Shown here: positions 54,751-63,916 of the stretch, piece by piece
How positions within the stretch are numbered: the first letter of the stretch is position 1
How the letters are laid out: each line of letters begins with the position of its first letter
Origin: Alloalcanivorax xenomutans
GTDB lineage: Bacteria; Pseudomonadota; Gammaproteobacteria; Pseudomonadales; Alcanivoracaceae
NCBI RefSeq assembly: GCF_900217905.1
Contig: NZ_OBMO01000001.1
Location: 295,253 to 359,252, forward strand
Direction: 5' to 3'
Length of the DNA: 64,000 nt
Program-made: the position numbers and the translations under genes
Notes under the pieces: generated by a model
Told to the model about the DNA's origin: nothing
Seen by the model: the letters and a program-made list of their open reading frames with translations, nothing else
Databases searched by the model: none

Positions 54751-56559
54751 GTGATTGAACGTCTGCGCAATATCGCCATCATCGCCCACGTTGACCACGG
54801 CAAGACCACCCTGGTGGACAAGCTGTTGCAACAGTCCGGCACACTGGGAGACCGCGCCGGCGACGTCGAGCGGGTAATGGACTCCAACGACCTGGAGAAG
54901 GAACGGGGTATCACCATCCTCTCCAAGAACACCGCCCTTAAATACGGCGACTACCGTATCAATATCGTCGACACCCCCGGCCACGCCGACTTCGGCGGCG
55001 AGGTGGAACGCGTGATGTCGATGGTGGACTCGGTGCTGCTGCTGGTGGACGCGGTGGACGGCCCCATGCCGCAGACCCGCTTCGTCACCCAGAAGGCGTT
55101 CGCCGCCGGGCTCAAGCCGATCGTGGTGATCAACAAGATCGACCGCCCCGGCGCCCGCCCGGACTGGGTCATGGATCAGGTGTTCGACCTGTTCGACAAT
55201 CTCGGCGCCAGCGACGAGCAACTGGACTTCCCGGTGGTGTACGCCTCCGCCCTGAACGGCATCGCCGGCCTGGAGCCGGACCAGATGGCGGAAGACATGA
55301 CCCCGCTGTTCCAGACCATCATCGACCGGGTACCGGCGCCGGAAGTGGATGCCGACGGCCCGTTCCAGATGCAGATTTCCTCATTGGACTACAACAGCTA
55401 CCTGGGCGTGATCGGTATCGGCCGCATCAAGCGTGGCCAGGTAAAGGCCAACACGCAGGTGAAGATCGTTGACCGCGACGGTAAGGTGCGTAACGGCCGG
55501 ATACTGCAGATCATGGGTCATCACGGCCTGGATCGAGTGGATGTCAGCGAAGCTGGCGCCGGCGATATCGTCTGTGTCACCGGTATGGACCCGCTGGATA
55601 TTTCCGACACGCTGTGCGACCCGAACAATGTCGAGGCCCTGCCGCCACTGACCGTGGACGAGCCCACCGTGAGCATGGTGTTCCACGTCAACACCTCGCC
55701 GTTCGCCGGCCAGGACGGCAAATTCGTCACCAGCCGCCAGATCCGTGAGCGTCTGGAAGCGGAGCTCAAGCACAACGTGGCCCTGCGCGTGGAAGAAACC
55801 GGCAGCGCCGACCAGTTCCGTGTCTCCGGCCGTGGTGAACTGCACCTGTCGGTACTGATCGAGAACATGCGCCGCGAGGGCTTCGAGCTGGCGGTGGGCC
55901 GCCCGCAAGTGATCGTGCGCGAAGTGGACGGCCAGAAGCAGGAGCCTTACGAGAATGTAATGGCCGATGTGGAAGAACAGCACCAGGGCGCGATCATGGA
56001 GCACCTGGGCCTGCGCCGCGCCGAGATGACCAACATGGAGCCCGATGGCAAAGGCCGTGTACGCCTGACCTTCGTCGTGCCCAGCCGCGGCCTGATCGGC
56101 TTCCGCAGTCTGTTCCTGACACTGACTTCCGGCACTGGCATCCTTAACAGCACTTTCAGCCATTACGGCGAATACAAACCCGGCGACATGGCTCAGCGCA
56201 ACAATGGCGTGCTGGTCTCCATGGTCAAGGGCAAGGTGCTGGCGTTCGCCCTGTTCAATCTGCAGGAGCGCGGCCGCATGCTGATCGACCCCAACGTGGA
56301 AGTCTATGAAGGCCAGTTGATCGGCATCCACAGCCGGGGCAATGACCTGGTGGTGAACCCCACCAAGGGCAAGCAGCTCACCAACATGCGCGCTTCCGGC
56401 ACCGACGAGAACGTGATTCTCACCCCGCCGGTGCGCTTCAGCCTGGAACAGGCCCTGGACTTCATCGAGGACGATGAACTGGTGGAAGTAACGCCGAACC
56501 ATCTGCGCCTGCGCAAGAAACTGCTCACCGAAACCGAGCGCAAACGCGCCAGCCGTTAA
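54751..56559 (+). CDS. typA: Ribosome-associated GTPase TypA/BipA
   Basis: A translational GTPase that helps 50S assembly and stress adaptation. The 602-residue protein has G1 [10 protein letters not shown] at 12-21, G2/switch [13 protein letters not shown]3 [12 protein letters not shown]4 [10 protein letters not shown] and a BipA-specific C-terminal domain. It starts with GTG at 54751, giving [13 protein letters not shown] strong hairpin terminator follows 16 bases after the stop. The length agrees with E. coli BipA (607). Confidence 0.97.
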   Translation: MIERLRNIAIIAHVDHGKTTLVDKLLQQSGTLGDRAGDVERVMDSNDLEKERGITILSKNTALKYGDYRINIVDTPGHADFGGEVERVMSMVDSVLLLVDAVDGPMPQTRFVTQKAFAAGLKPIVVINKIDRPGARPDWVMDQVFDLFDNLGASDEQLDFPVVYASALNGIAGLEPDQMAEDMTPLFQTIIDRVPAPEVDADGPFQMQISSLDYNSYLGVIGIGRIKRGQVKANTQVKIVDRDGKVRNGRILQIMGHHGLDRVDVSEAGAGDIVCVTGMDPLDISDTLCDPNNVEALPPLTVDEPTVSMVFHVNTSPFAGQDGKFVTSRQIRERLEAELKHNVALRVEETGSADQFRVSGRGELHLSVLIENMRREGFELAVGRPQVIVREVDGQKQEPYENVMADVEEQHQGAIMEHLGLRRAEMTNMEPDGKGRVRLTFVVPSRGLIGFRSLFLTLTSGTGILNSTFSHYGEYKPGDMAQRNNGVLVSMVKGKVLAFALFNLQERGRMLIDPNVEVYEGQLIGIHSRGNDLVVNPTKGKQLTNMRASGTDENVILTPPVRFSLEQALDFIEDDELVEVTPNHLRLRKKLLTETERKRASR

Positions 56560-56575
56560 AATCCCGCCCTATAAA

Positions 56576-56608
56576 CGCCGCCCCGTTTCAGGGGCGGCGT
56601 CGATTTTA
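56576..56608 (+). terminator. Rho-independent terminator of typA
   Basis: CGCCGCCCC, loop GTTTCA, GGGGCGGCG, then TCGATTTT. A nine-base GC stem beginning 17 bases after the typA stop. Confidence 0.85.
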
Positions 56609-56632
56609 AGCAATTAGTTTTGCTGTCATATG

Positions 56633-56665
56633 CACCAAAACAGGCCGGTTTTTAGGCTTTTGGTG
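56633..56665 (+). promoter_or_regulatory. Inverted repeat upstream of the lipoprotein gene
   Basis: CACCAAAA (56633-56640) and TTTTGGTG (56658-56665) flank a 17-base centre in which GCC and GGC can also pair. It could be an operator or part of a leader. No clear promoter is identified. Confidence 0.4.
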
Positions 56666-56723
56666 AACGTTCTGTAAAAAAGCGCCCGCATGGATATCGA
56701 CGGCAAAAGAATCCTCCTAATGT

Positions 56724-56750
56724 CTTTAATTCCACATGGAGGAATTAAGG
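56724..56750 (+). promoter_or_regulatory. Leader hairpin with ACATGGA loop, CsrA-site-like
   Basis: CTTTAATTCC, loop ACATGGA, GGAATTAAGG: ten pairs including one G-T. The 3' arm runs into AAGGGA, the likely ribosome site for the ATG at 56760. A GGA in the loop of such a hairpin matches the CsrA/RsmA recognition pattern. Confidence 0.55.
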
Positions 56751-56759
56751 GACGATACG

Positions 56760-57674
56760 ATGAAACCCTCGCTTTTACTTTTGCCGCTTACCGCCGCCAT
56801 TCTGGCCACCGGCTGTGCCAGCCAGCAAACCACTACCATGGACAGCAGCGCCGACAACCAGCGCCTGCGCCAACTGGAGCAGGAAAACCAGCAACTGCGT
56901 GCCCAATTGGGTAATGAGCAACCCGCCCCCGCTTCTCAATCCCCCGATCTGCTGCCGCCGAACGCCAAGCCGGGGCACTGCTACGCCCGGGTGGTGATCC
57001 CGGAAACCTACAAGACGGAAATGGAAAGGGTCATGGTGTCGGCGGAAGACACCAAACTCACCACCACGCCCGCGCGTTACGAAACCGTCCAGGAACGGGT
57101 TCTGGTGCGGGAAGCCACCACCAAGCTGATCACCAAACCGGCGGAGTATCGCACGGTCTCCGAGCAGGTTCTGGTCCGCCCCGCCTACACCACCTGGAAA
57201 AAAGGGCGCGGTCCGATCGAGAGAATCGATCAGGCCACCGGCGAGATCATGTGTCTGGTGGAAGTGCCGGCGGAATACAAAACCGTCCAGCGCAAGGAGC
57301 TGGTGCGGCCCGAACGAGTGGAGGAAGTCACCATCCCCGCCGAATACAAGACCATCGAAGTGGTCAAGCAGGTGGCACCGCCGCAAACCCACAAACAGGT
57401 GATTCCGGCCCAATACCGGGATGTTCCGAAGCAGGTGAAGGTCACCGACGCCGACATGGAATGGCGTGAAATCCTGTGCGAAACCAACACCACTCCGGAC
57501 GTGATCCGCCGCCTGCAACAGGCCCTCAAGGACGAAGGCTATGATCCGACCTGGGTGGATGGTGTTTATGGCAGCCGCACCCGGGCCGCCGTCATCGCCT
57601 ACCAGAAGGACAATAATCTGCCTTCCGGTCAGTTGACCATGCGTACATTGGAAGAGCTCGGCGTGAAGCTCTGA
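56760..57674 (+). CDS. Lipoprotein with 23-residue repeats and a C-terminal peptidoglycan-binding domain
   Basis: A 304-residue lipoprotein: lipobox LATGC with Cys19, a short coiled coil at about 33-50, six copies of a PxxYxTVxxxVxV module starting near residues 80, 103, 126, 169, 192 and 215, and a PF01471-type peptidoglycan-binding domain at about 253-304 (LQQALKDEGYDPTWVDGVYG). The modules are spaced 23, 23, 43, 23 and 23 residues apart. It probably tethers the outer membrane to the wall. A GGA-loop hairpin precedes the start, and a hairpin terminator follows. I know no characterised homologue. Confidence 0.8.
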   Translation: MKPSLLLLPLTAAILATGCASQQTTTMDSSADNQRLRQLEQENQQLRAQLGNEQPAPASQSPDLLPPNAKPGHCYARVVIPETYKTEMERVMVSAEDTKLTTTPARYETVQERVLVREATTKLITKPAEYRTVSEQVLVRPAYTTWKKGRGPIERIDQATGEIMCLVEVPAEYKTVQRKELVRPERVEEVTIPAEYKTIEVVKQVAPPQTHKQVIPAQYRDVPKQVKVTDADMEWREILCETNTTPDVIRRLQQALKDEGYDPTWVDGVYGSRTRAAVIAYQKDNNLPSGQLTMRTLEELGVKL

Positions 57675-57685
57675 TGCCCCGGACA

Positions 57686-57713
57686 GCGCGACGGGCGACC
57701 CTGCCCGTCGCGC
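57686..57713 (+). terminator. Hairpin downstream of the lipoprotein gene
   Basis: GCGCGACGGGC, loop GACCCT, GCCCGTCGCGC, 11 perfect pairs, beginning 12 bases after the stop. The T-tract is weak (ATTTCCC). Confidence 0.65.
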
Positions 57714-57857
57714 ATTTCCCTCCAGCCCTTCCCAGCTTTTACAGAGTTTTCCTCCAACCGTCATCGTCAACCGGTCATAGTCAAAGAGCCGTTGCCGCAG
57801 GGCAGCTGGTTCTCCGCTATTCCCCCTTCACCACAACCTTATCTCAGGAGAGACAAG

Positions 57858-58064
57858 ATGAACTGGAACACCATCGAAGGTCGCTGGAAGGAACTGAAAG
57901 GCAATGTCCGGGAACATTGGGGCAAACTCACCGACGACGACATCGAGGAGGCCAAGGGTAAGCGTGATGTACTGCTGGGCAAGATCCAGGCAAAATACGG
58001 TATCGCCAAGGAAGAGGCGGAAAAGCAAATTGACCAGTGGGTCGATAAACTGAACTCGAAATAA
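57858..58064 (+). CDS. CsbD-family stress protein
   Basis: A 68-residue hydrophilic helical protein of the CsbD family. WNTIEGRWKELKGNVREHWG at the N-terminus is the family signature, and the remainder is charged (KYGIAKEEAEKQIDQWVDKL). The family is induced by envelope, phosphate or general stress in other bacteria; its molecular role is unknown. The ATG at 57858 has AGGAGAGAC upstream. A GC-rich hairpin lies between it and trmL. Confidence 0.92.
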   Translation: MNWNTIEGRWKELKGNVREHWGKLTDDDIEEAKGKRDVLLGKIQAKYGIAKEEAEKQIDQWVDKLNSK

Positions 58065-58123
58065 GCGACTTCAGGGCCATCCGGATCGCCTTTCCCCACC
58101 CTTCCGGTTAGCGGATGGCTAAC

Positions 58124-58142
58124 GGGCGGCGCCCCGCCGCCC
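58124..58142 (+). terminator. GC hairpin just before trmL
   Basis: GGGCGGC, loop GCCCC, GCCGCCC, ending nine bases before the trmL ATG. It may end the csbD transcript or affect trmL initiation; no clear ribosome site is visible for trmL. Confidence 0.45.
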
Positions 58143-58151
58143 TCCTTTACC

Positions 58152-58616
58152 ATGCTGCATATTGCTCTCTACCAACCGGAGATTCCGCCGAACACCGGCA
58201 ACATTATTCGCCTCGCCGCCAATACCGGCGCCGGGCTGCACCTGATCGAGCCGCTTGGTTTCAGTCTGGATGAGAAGCGCCTGCGGCGCGCGGGGCTGGA
58301 CTATTCGGAATGGGCAAGGGTAACCGTGCACCCGGATTTCGAGGCCTTCCTGGCCGCCATGAACGGGGCCCGCCTGTTCGCCCTGACCACCAAGGGCCAC
58401 ACCGCCCCCAGCGATACCCGGTTCGAGGACGGCGACGTGCTGCTGTTCGGACCGGAAACACGGGGCTTGCCCCCGGAGGTTCTGGGCCGGCTGACGCCGG
58501 AGCAACGGCTGCGGCTGCCGATGGTGGCCGACAGCCGCAGTCTCAACCTGAGCAACGCGGTCGCGATAACGCTCTACGAGGCCTGGCGCCAACTGGGATA
58601 TCCGGGCGCGGTGTAA
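58152..58616 (+). CDS. trmL: tRNA (cytidine(34)-2'-O)-methyltransferase TrmL
   Basis: A 154-residue SPOUT methyltransferase that 2'-O-methylates the wobble base of tRNA-Leu isoacceptors. It begins [20 protein letters not shown] and has the SAM-knot motifs [11 protein letters not shown] and [16 protein letters not shown]. The length is close to E. coli TrmL (157). The start is fixed by homology, although the ribosome site is poor and a GC hairpin lies right upstream. It is convergent with secB. Confidence 0.95.
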   Translation: MLHIALYQPEIPPNTGNIIRLAANTGAGLHLIEPLGFSLDEKRLRRAGLDYSEWARVTVHPDFEAFLAAMNGARLFALTTKGHTAPSDTRFEDGDVLLFGPETRGLPPEVLGRLTPEQRLRLPMVADSRSLNLSNAVAITLYEAWRQLGYPGAV

Positions 58617-58658
58617 GAATGAGCAGAACAGCCGCGACGTCATCCGCCGGCGCCGTCT

Positions 58659-59126
58659 TTACTGAACCGTCACGCTTTCGTTGCCTTCCGTTTGCTGTTG
58701 ACGCTGTTGCTGATACAGAGCGTCGAAGTTCAACGGCTGCAACACCATCTGCGGGAAAGACGCCTTGGATACCAGGTCCGATACCACTTCGCGCACGTAA
58801 GGGAACAGCAGATTGGGGCAATAGGCGCCAAGCAGCTGGTTGCGCTCCTCGCCTTCAATGCCGACCAGGGTAAAGATGCCGGCCTGTTTCACTTCCACCA
58901 GGTAAAAGGTTTTCTCTTCACCCTCATCCTTGGCGGTCACGGTCACCGTCACTTCCACTTCGTACTCGTTGGAGTCACCAAGCCGGCGGGCATTGTTGTT
59001 CAACTGAACATTGACCTTCGGCTTCCACTCCTGCAGGAAAATCTCGGGCGCGCCCGGGCACTCGAAGGAAGCGTCCTTCAGGTACACGCGCTGCAGTTGG
59101 AATACTTTTTCCTGTTGATCCGCCAT
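58659..59126 (-). CDS. secB: Protein-export chaperone SecB
   Basis: Keeps preproteins unfolded and delivers them to SecA. The 155-residue protein has FQLQRVYLKDASFECPGAP, with the conserved CPGAP-type loop, and CPNLLFPYVREVVSDL near residue 108. Length and motifs are standard. The ATG at 59126 sits six bases after GGAG; an adjacent ATG one codon upstream is the alternative. It is followed by no close gene; grxC and a rhodanese gene lie upstream on the same strand. Confidence 0.97.
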   Translation of the reverse strand: MADQQEKVFQLQRVYLKDASFECPGAPEIFLQEWKPKVNVQLNNNARRLGDSNEYEVEVTVTVTAKDEGEEKTFYLVEVKQAGIFTLVGIEGEERNQLLGAYCPNLLFPYVREVVSDLVSKASFPQMVLQPLNFDALYQQQRQQQTEGNESVTVQ

Positions 59127-59168
59127 CATTATCTCCATGGTTTGCAAGGCCGCCCCCGGCGACCCGTG

Positions 59169-59423
59169 TTATCCGGCAAGCAAGGCATCCAGCTTGCCCG
59201 CCCGTTCCAGGGCGAAAAGTTCATCGCAGCCCCCCACATGGTGCGGCCCGATCCAGATTTGCGGCACGGTACGCCGGCCGCTGCGCTCCATCATCTCCTG
59301 GCGCCCTCCGGCAACACGATCCACGTCGATTTCATGAAGCCGCGCCGCCTTCGACACCAACAAACTTTTGGCCCGCCGGCAGAAAGGACACCACGAGGTG
59401 GTGTACATTGTCACCTCGGTCAT
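59169..59423 (-). CDS. grxC: Glutaredoxin 3-type GrxC
   Basis: An 84-residue dithiol glutaredoxin. The active site is WCPFC (Cys12, Cys15), with the GSH-binding RTVPQIWIG and GGCDELFAL segments. It reduces disulfides and glutathionylated proteins. It lies between the rhodanese gene (16 bases upstream) and secB, an order conserved in Pseudomonas. Confidence 0.95.
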   Translation of the reverse strand: MTEVTMYTTSWCPFCRRAKSLLVSKAARLHEIDVDRVAGGRQEMMERSGRRTVPQIWIGPHHVGGCDELFALERAGKLDALLAG

Positions 59424-59439
59424 AGTGTCACCCCGGCCA

Positions 59440-59856
59440 TCAGGCCTTCACCACCGGCAGGTTATCATTGCGCCAGGCGTTGATGCCGCCCTGGATGCGG
59501 TAAAGGTTGGGAATCCCCTTGCCGCGCAACTGACGCCCCAGGTGTGACGACTGATTGCCCATTTTGCAGGCCAGAATCACCGGTCGGTCCTTATAGGCCT
59601 GTAGCTGCGAAAGCTGATCCATGACCTGCCCGGCGGGGATATTGACACTACCAGCGATATGGCCGGCGCGGAACTCCTCACCGTCACGCAAGTCGATGAT
59701 CACACCGTTTTGCTGGTTGATCAGATTGGTGGCCAACTGCGGACTGATGGGCTTGCCCCCACGCCGGGACTCAATGGTGAAGAAAACAGCCCACAACAGA
59801 AAGAAGGCGGAGACCAGAAGGTAATGGTTGCTGGCAAACTCGATCAAACGATCCAT
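59440..59856 (-). CDS. Membrane-anchored rhodanese-like protein
   Basis: A 138-residue protein with one N-terminal membrane helix (about 12-28) and a rhodanese domain. The active-site Cys97 is in ILACKMGNQSSHLG. DLRDGEEFRAGHIAGSVNIP is the family's first conserved block. It is similar to YibN of E. coli, which is found near grxC and secB. Its sulfur acceptor is unknown. The ATG at 59856 is 74 bases from the divergent envC start. Confidence 0.9.
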   Translation of the reverse strand: MDRLIEFASNHYLLVSAFFLLWAVFFTIESRRGGKPISPQLATNLINQQNGVIIDLRDGEEFRAGHIAGSVNIPAGQVMDQLSQLQAYKDRPVILACKMGNQSSHLGRQLRGKGIPNLYRIQGGINAWRNDNLPVVKA

Positions 59857-59930
59857 GGTTGCGTTCCTGCCGAGGTAAAATCGGCGCCAAGTATACACAT
59901 CGGGGGCCGGTTACGGTAAAACCCGCTGCC

Positions 59931-61115
59931 ATGAGACGTCTTTTTCCCCTGCTCCTGCTGTTGAGCCTGGTGGCCCGGGCGGACGACCCGTCCCCCGAGC
60001 AACTGGAAGCCCTGAAGGAGCGCATCCGCGAGCTGACCTCGGCTCAGAATCAGGACCTGGAGCGCCGCGACGACCTGCAGGCGAAGCTGCGCGATACCGA
60101 AAAACGCATCGGTACCCTGGGTCGTGAACAGCGCCATCTGGACCGGGAGGTCCAGGACGCGGAACAACGCCTGGCCGAGACCGAACAGCGCCAGGCCGAA
60201 CTGGCGGCGGAGAAAAAGGTTCAGTTGTCTTGGCTGGCCCGCACCGTGCGGGCCAGCTACCAGGCCGGCCGGGAGGAGCGCATCAAGCTGCTGCTCAACC
60301 AGGAAGACCCGGAACGGGTGGCCCGGCTGCTACGCTACCAGGAATACTTCCAGCGTGCGCGGCGTGACCGCCTGGTCAACCTGGAAGGTGAGCTGGTCGA
60401 TCTCCGCCAGGTGGCCCGGGAAGTGGCCGATGCCCGCGCCAACCTGCTGGACCGGCGCACCGCCCTGGCCCGGCATCGCCAGGAGCTGGAAGCCGCCGGC
60501 CGTGAACGGGAGAAGGCGTTGGCCGCCCTTGGCCAGTCGCTGGAGAACCGCGGTGGCCAGTTGAACAGTCTGCGAGCGGATCAGCAGCGCCTGGAACGTC
60601 TGCTGGAGCAAATGCGCCAGGCCGCCGAACAGGCAGCGCGAGAGAGCGCTCCAAGCGGCCCGAGCCGGCCGGCCGCCAGCGGCGGAACTCCCTTCGGCAA
60701 ACTGGCGGGCGGTCTGCCCTGGCCGGTGCGCGGCCCCCTACTAACCAGCTACAACAGCCGCCGGGAAGGCGAACTGCGCTGGACCGGGGTCATTCTGGGC
60801 GTGGACGAAGGCACCCCGGTACAGGCCGTGCACCCCGGGCGGGTGGTGTTCGCCGACTGGCTGCGCGGTTTCGGTCTGCTCATCATTCTCGATCATGGCG
60901 ACGGTTACCTGACGCTCTACGGCTACAATCAAAGCCTGCTGCGCCAGGTCGGTGACCAGGTCGCCACCGGCGATGTGCTGTCCCTGGCGGGCCGTTCCGG
61001 CGGCAATAGCCGCAGCGCTCTGTACTTTGAAATCCGCCACCGCGGCAAGGCGGTGAACCCGGCGCGCTGGTGCGACCGCCGTGTTACACTGCCGCCCATT
61101 GCTCGTAACAACTGA
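59931..61115 (+). CDS. envC: Murein hydrolase activator EnvC
   Basis: Activates the amidases AmiA/AmiB at the septum. The 394-residue protein has a short signal peptide (about 1-17), a long coiled coil (20-245, e.g. LDREVQDAEQRLAETEQRQA), and a C-terminal degenerate LytM domain. In this domain the catalytic histidine position reads LTLYGYNQSLL, with Tyr-Asn instead of Tyr-His, as in E. coli EnvC, so it is an activator rather than a peptidase. The ATG at 59931 begins the signal peptide. ctp follows 51 bases later. Confidence 0.94.
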   Translation: MRRLFPLLLLLSLVARADDPSPEQLEALKERIRELTSAQNQDLERRDDLQAKLRDTEKRIGTLGREQRHLDREVQDAEQRLAETEQRQAELAAEKKVQLSWLARTVRASYQAGREERIKLLLNQEDPERVARLLRYQEYFQRARRDRLVNLEGELVDLRQVAREVADARANLLDRRTALARHRQELEAAGREREKALAALGQSLENRGGQLNSLRADQQRLERLLEQMRQAAEQAARESAPSGPSRPAASGGTPFGKLAGGLPWPVRGPLLTSYNSRREGELRWTGVILGVDEGTPVQAVHPGRVVFADWLRGFGLLIILDHGDGYLTLYGYNQSLLRQVGDQVATGDVLSLAGRSGGNSRSALYFEIRHRGKAVNPARWCDRRVTLPPIARNN

Positions 61116-61166
61116 TCGCCGTAACAACTGATCACCCGCGCCAACTGACGCCAGGATTAGAGCCTC

Positions 61167-62459
61167 ATGTTGAAACTGCCTCACGCTGTTCTGCGCTCCA
61201 CTTTGCTCGCTCTTACTGTTTTCGTTCCCACTCTGCACGCCGCCACTACCTCCGAGTCCCTGGATGATCAGGCCCGTGAAGCCGGCGTTCCAGTGACCCA
61301 GTTGCGGGCCTTCGCCGAGGTGCTGGAACGGGTGCGCGGCGCCTACATCGAGGAAGTGGACGAGAAGGAACTGCTCAATGCCGCCATTCGCGGCATGCTC
61401 TATGAACTGGATCCGCACTCCGCCTATCTGACTCCGGATCAGTTCGAGGATCTGCAGACCACCACCACCGGTGAGTTCGGCGGTCTGGGCCTGGAAGTGA
61501 CCATGGAAGACGGCTTCGTCAAGGTCGTCACCCCCATCGATGATTCCCCCGCCGCCCGCGCCGGCATCCGCGCCGGCGATCTGATCCTGAAAATCGACGA
61601 CACCTTCGTCAAGGGCCTGAGCCTGGAAGAGGCGGTGGAGAAAATGCGCGGGGAACGCGGTTCCAAGGTTTCCCTGTCGATCCTCAGCGAAGGCGAGGAA
61701 CAGCCGCGCACCGTGGTGCTGGAGCGGGACCGCATCAAAGTACAGAGCGTAAGACAGGACACCCTGGAGCCAGGTTACGGCTACATCCGTATCTCCCAGT
61801 TCCAGAACAACACCGGCATGGAAACCGGCAAGGCGCTGGAGAAATTGCAGGGGGAAGGCACACTCAAAGGCCTGATCCTGGACCTGCGCAACAATCCCGG
61901 CGGCGTCCTGGACGGCGCCGTGCAAGTGGCCGATCTGTTCCTGAACAGCGGTCTGATCGTCTATACCCAGGGCCGCGACGAAGCCAGCCGCAACGACTAC
62001 CGCGCCCACGCCGGCGACCGGCTGCAAGGTCTGCCTCTGGTGGTACTGGTGAACGGCGGTTCCGCCTCCGCTTCGGAAATCGTTGCCGGCGCCCTGCAGG
62101 ATCAGGGGCGCGCCGTGATCGTCGGCAATCGCACCTTCGGCAAAGGCTCGGTGCAAACGGTACTGCCGATCAGCGGTGATAGCGCGCTGAAGCTGACCAC
62201 GGCCCGTTATTACACCCCCGAAGGGCGCTCGATCCAGGCGGAAGGCATCGTCCCGGATATCAAGGTGGAAGTGGCCAGCGTCAAGCTGCTCAAGGAGCAT
62301 CTGCCACGGGAAGCGGACCTGCCCCATCATCTGATGAACCAGAATGGAGAGAGCGGGCCGGATGCGGAGCCGGATGAGGAACCGCTGGCCAGCCGCGATT
62401 ACCCGCTGTCCCAGGCGCTGTCGATTCTCAAGGGGATTACGCTGGCGGGGAAACGCTAG
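61167..62459 (+). CDS. ctp: Carboxy-terminal processing protease (S41)
   Basis: A 430-residue periplasmic serine protease. The signal peptide covers about 1-25. A PDZ domain lies at about 95-180. The catalytic Ser is in GSASASEIV near residues 299-307, and the Lys in FGKGSVQT near 326. Its shorter length places it with the CtpA type rather than the 680-residue Tsp. It is paired with envC, as in many proteobacteria, fitting a role in cell-wall hydrolase turnover (inference). Confidence 0.95.
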   Translation: MLKLPHAVLRSTLLALTVFVPTLHAATTSESLDDQAREAGVPVTQLRAFAEVLERVRGAYIEEVDEKELLNAAIRGMLYELDPHSAYLTPDQFEDLQTTTTGEFGGLGLEVTMEDGFVKVVTPIDDSPAARAGIRAGDLILKIDDTFVKGLSLEEAVEKMRGERGSKVSLSILSEGEEQPRTVVLERDRIKVQSVRQDTLEPGYGYIRISQFQNNTGMETGKALEKLQGEGTLKGLILDLRNNPGGVLDGAVQVADLFLNSGLIVYTQGRDEASRNDYRAHAGDRLQGLPLVVLVNGGSASASEIVAGALQDQGRAVIVGNRTFGKGSVQTVLPISGDSALKLTTARYYTPEGRSIQAEGIVPDIKVEVASVKLLKEHLPREADLPHHLMNQNGESGPDAEPDEEPLASRDYPLSQALSILKGITLAGKR

Positions 62460-62486
62460 AAGACCGCTTCCCACAGACCGGCCTAA

Positions 62487-62576
62487 GAAGCCGCTGTGGG
62501 AAGCGGCCTTGGCCGCGAATGCCTCCGGGCCTTTGTCCACTCGCTTGCAAGCAAGCTTCCCACAGCGGCTTCGTGG
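62487..62576. repeat. REP/BIME-like palindromic repeat cluster, copy 2
   Basis: GAAGCCGCTGTGGGAAGCGG (from 62487) runs into CCTTGGCCGCGAATGCC, then TCGCTTGCAAGCAAGCTTCC and CACAGCGGCTTCGT in the opposite orientation. The same two units appear in the same relative order at 37061. It lies between convergent ctp and moeA, flanking about 60 bases of unremarkable sequence on either side. Confidence 0.75.
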
Positions 62577-62609
62577 CAAGCTCTGAATTCATCTTTCCAG
62601 TCACCCGAA

Positions 62610-63845
62610 TCACCGCAACGGCAGCCAGCGCACCACCGAGCCCGCGCGCCAGGCGTCATCACCAGCCGGCACCCAGGCCAGCACATCGGCGGCCATCAGG
62701 TTGGACAGCATATGCGACGCCTGGCGCGGTAACGGCGCCAGTGCCGTGGCACCGGTGAGGGGGTCGGTTTGCAACCGCATACGCAGCCACTGATCGCGGC
62801 GATCGTCCGGACGCGCGTCTTCGAGTAAGCGGGCATGGCCCCAGGGCGGCCCCGCCGGATCGCCTTCCAGTACCCGCAGCACTTCCGCCACGTGCACCGT
62901 CAGCCCCACCAGCACCGCCGCCGGATTGCCCGGCAACCCGATCAGCGCGGTGCCTTCCCGGGTCCCGAACCACAGCGGCTTGCCCGGCTTTTGCGCCAGC
63001 TTCCAGAAGTGCCTGGCCACACCCAGCCGTTGCGCCGCTTCCGGTAAATAATCCCGGTCACCCACAGACACGCCGCCGGTGGTGATAACCACGTCCGACT
63101 CCGCCAGCGCCTGCTCCAACGCCTGGCAAACGTCCTCGAAACGATCCGCCACCGCCAGGCAGCGCACCAGCGGCTGCCCGCGCTGCGCCAGCCAGCCACG
63201 CACCAGCGGCCCGTTGGCGTCATAGATTTGTCCGGGCCTCAGCCGCTCGCCCACGGGTTTGACCTCGTCCCCGGTCACCAGCACCGTCACCCGCGCTTTC
63301 GGATGCGTGTTCACATCGGCCACCCCGGCCATGGCCAGCGCCGCCAGACGGCCGGCATCCAGCCGCGTGCCAGCGGCCGCCAATTCCGTGCCGCTTTGCA
63401 ACTCCTCACCCCGGCGACGCAGGTCCGTCTCCGGCGCCACCACGCGATCGACCCGGATGGCACCTTCCTCGCGGACCACCCACTCCTGTCTCACGATGGT
63501 ATCGGCCCCCGGCGGCACCGGCGCGCCGGTCAGAATGCGCATGGCGCAACCCGGCGCCAACGCTGTTTCCGTGCTTTGACCGGCGGGAATGTCGCCACTG
63601 AGGGTCAAGCGCACCGGACTATCCTGCGTGGCCATGGCCAGATCGACGCTGCGTGCCGCATAGCCGTCCACCGCGCTCTGATCGAACAGCGGCAGGTCCA
63701 CCGCCGCCCGCGCCGGGGCCGCCAATACCTGCCCCAAGGCCGCCTCGACCGGTTGCTCCCGGGCCGGCAGCGGGGTCAACACGCGCCGGTACGTGGCCAG
63801 GGCCTCGGCCACCGGCAGCAGTCCCGGCGTGGTCCCGCATCCCAT
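62610..63845 (-). CDS. moeA: Molybdopterin molybdenumtransferase MoeA
   Basis: Inserts molybdate into adenylylated molybdopterin. The 411-residue protein has VDLPLFDQSAVDGYAARS near 48, GAPVPPGADTIVRQE, VVITTGGVSVGDRDY near 250 and GLPGNPAAVLVG near 305; all are MoeA signatures. The ATG at 63845 gives MGCGTTPGLLPVAEAL. No other molybdenum cofactor gene is in the window. It is convergent with ctp, separated by a REP-like cluster. Confidence 0.95.
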   Translation of the reverse strand: MGCGTTPGLLPVAEALATYRRVLTPLPAREQPVEAALGQVLAAPARAAVDLPLFDQSAVDGYAARSVDLAMATQDSPVRLTLSGDIPAGQSTETALAPGCAMRILTGAPVPPGADTIVRQEWVVREEGAIRVDRVVAPETDLRRRGEELQSGTELAAAGTRLDAGRLAALAMAGVADVNTHPKARVTVLVTGDEVKPVGERLRPGQIYDANGPLVRGWLAQRGQPLVRCLAVADRFEDVCQALEQALAESDVVITTGGVSVGDRDYLPEAAQRLGVARHFWKLAQKPGKPLWFGTREGTALIGLPGNPAAVLVGLTVHVAEVLRVLEGDPAGPPWGHARLLEDARPDDRRDQWLRMRLQTDPLTGATALAPLPRQASHMLSNLMAADVLAWVPAGDDAWRAGSVVRWLPLR

Positions 63846-63916
63846 CAGAGATTCTCCTTCAAACTGGTCTTGGGAACGTGAATTCAGAAATGGCCACAAA
63901 GCCGCTGTAATCGGAT

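Noticed and set aside
61104..61134. Direct repeat CGTAACAACTGATC at the envC stop
   Set aside because: Two 14-base copies 17 bases apart look like a small local duplication; no further copies or structure seen.
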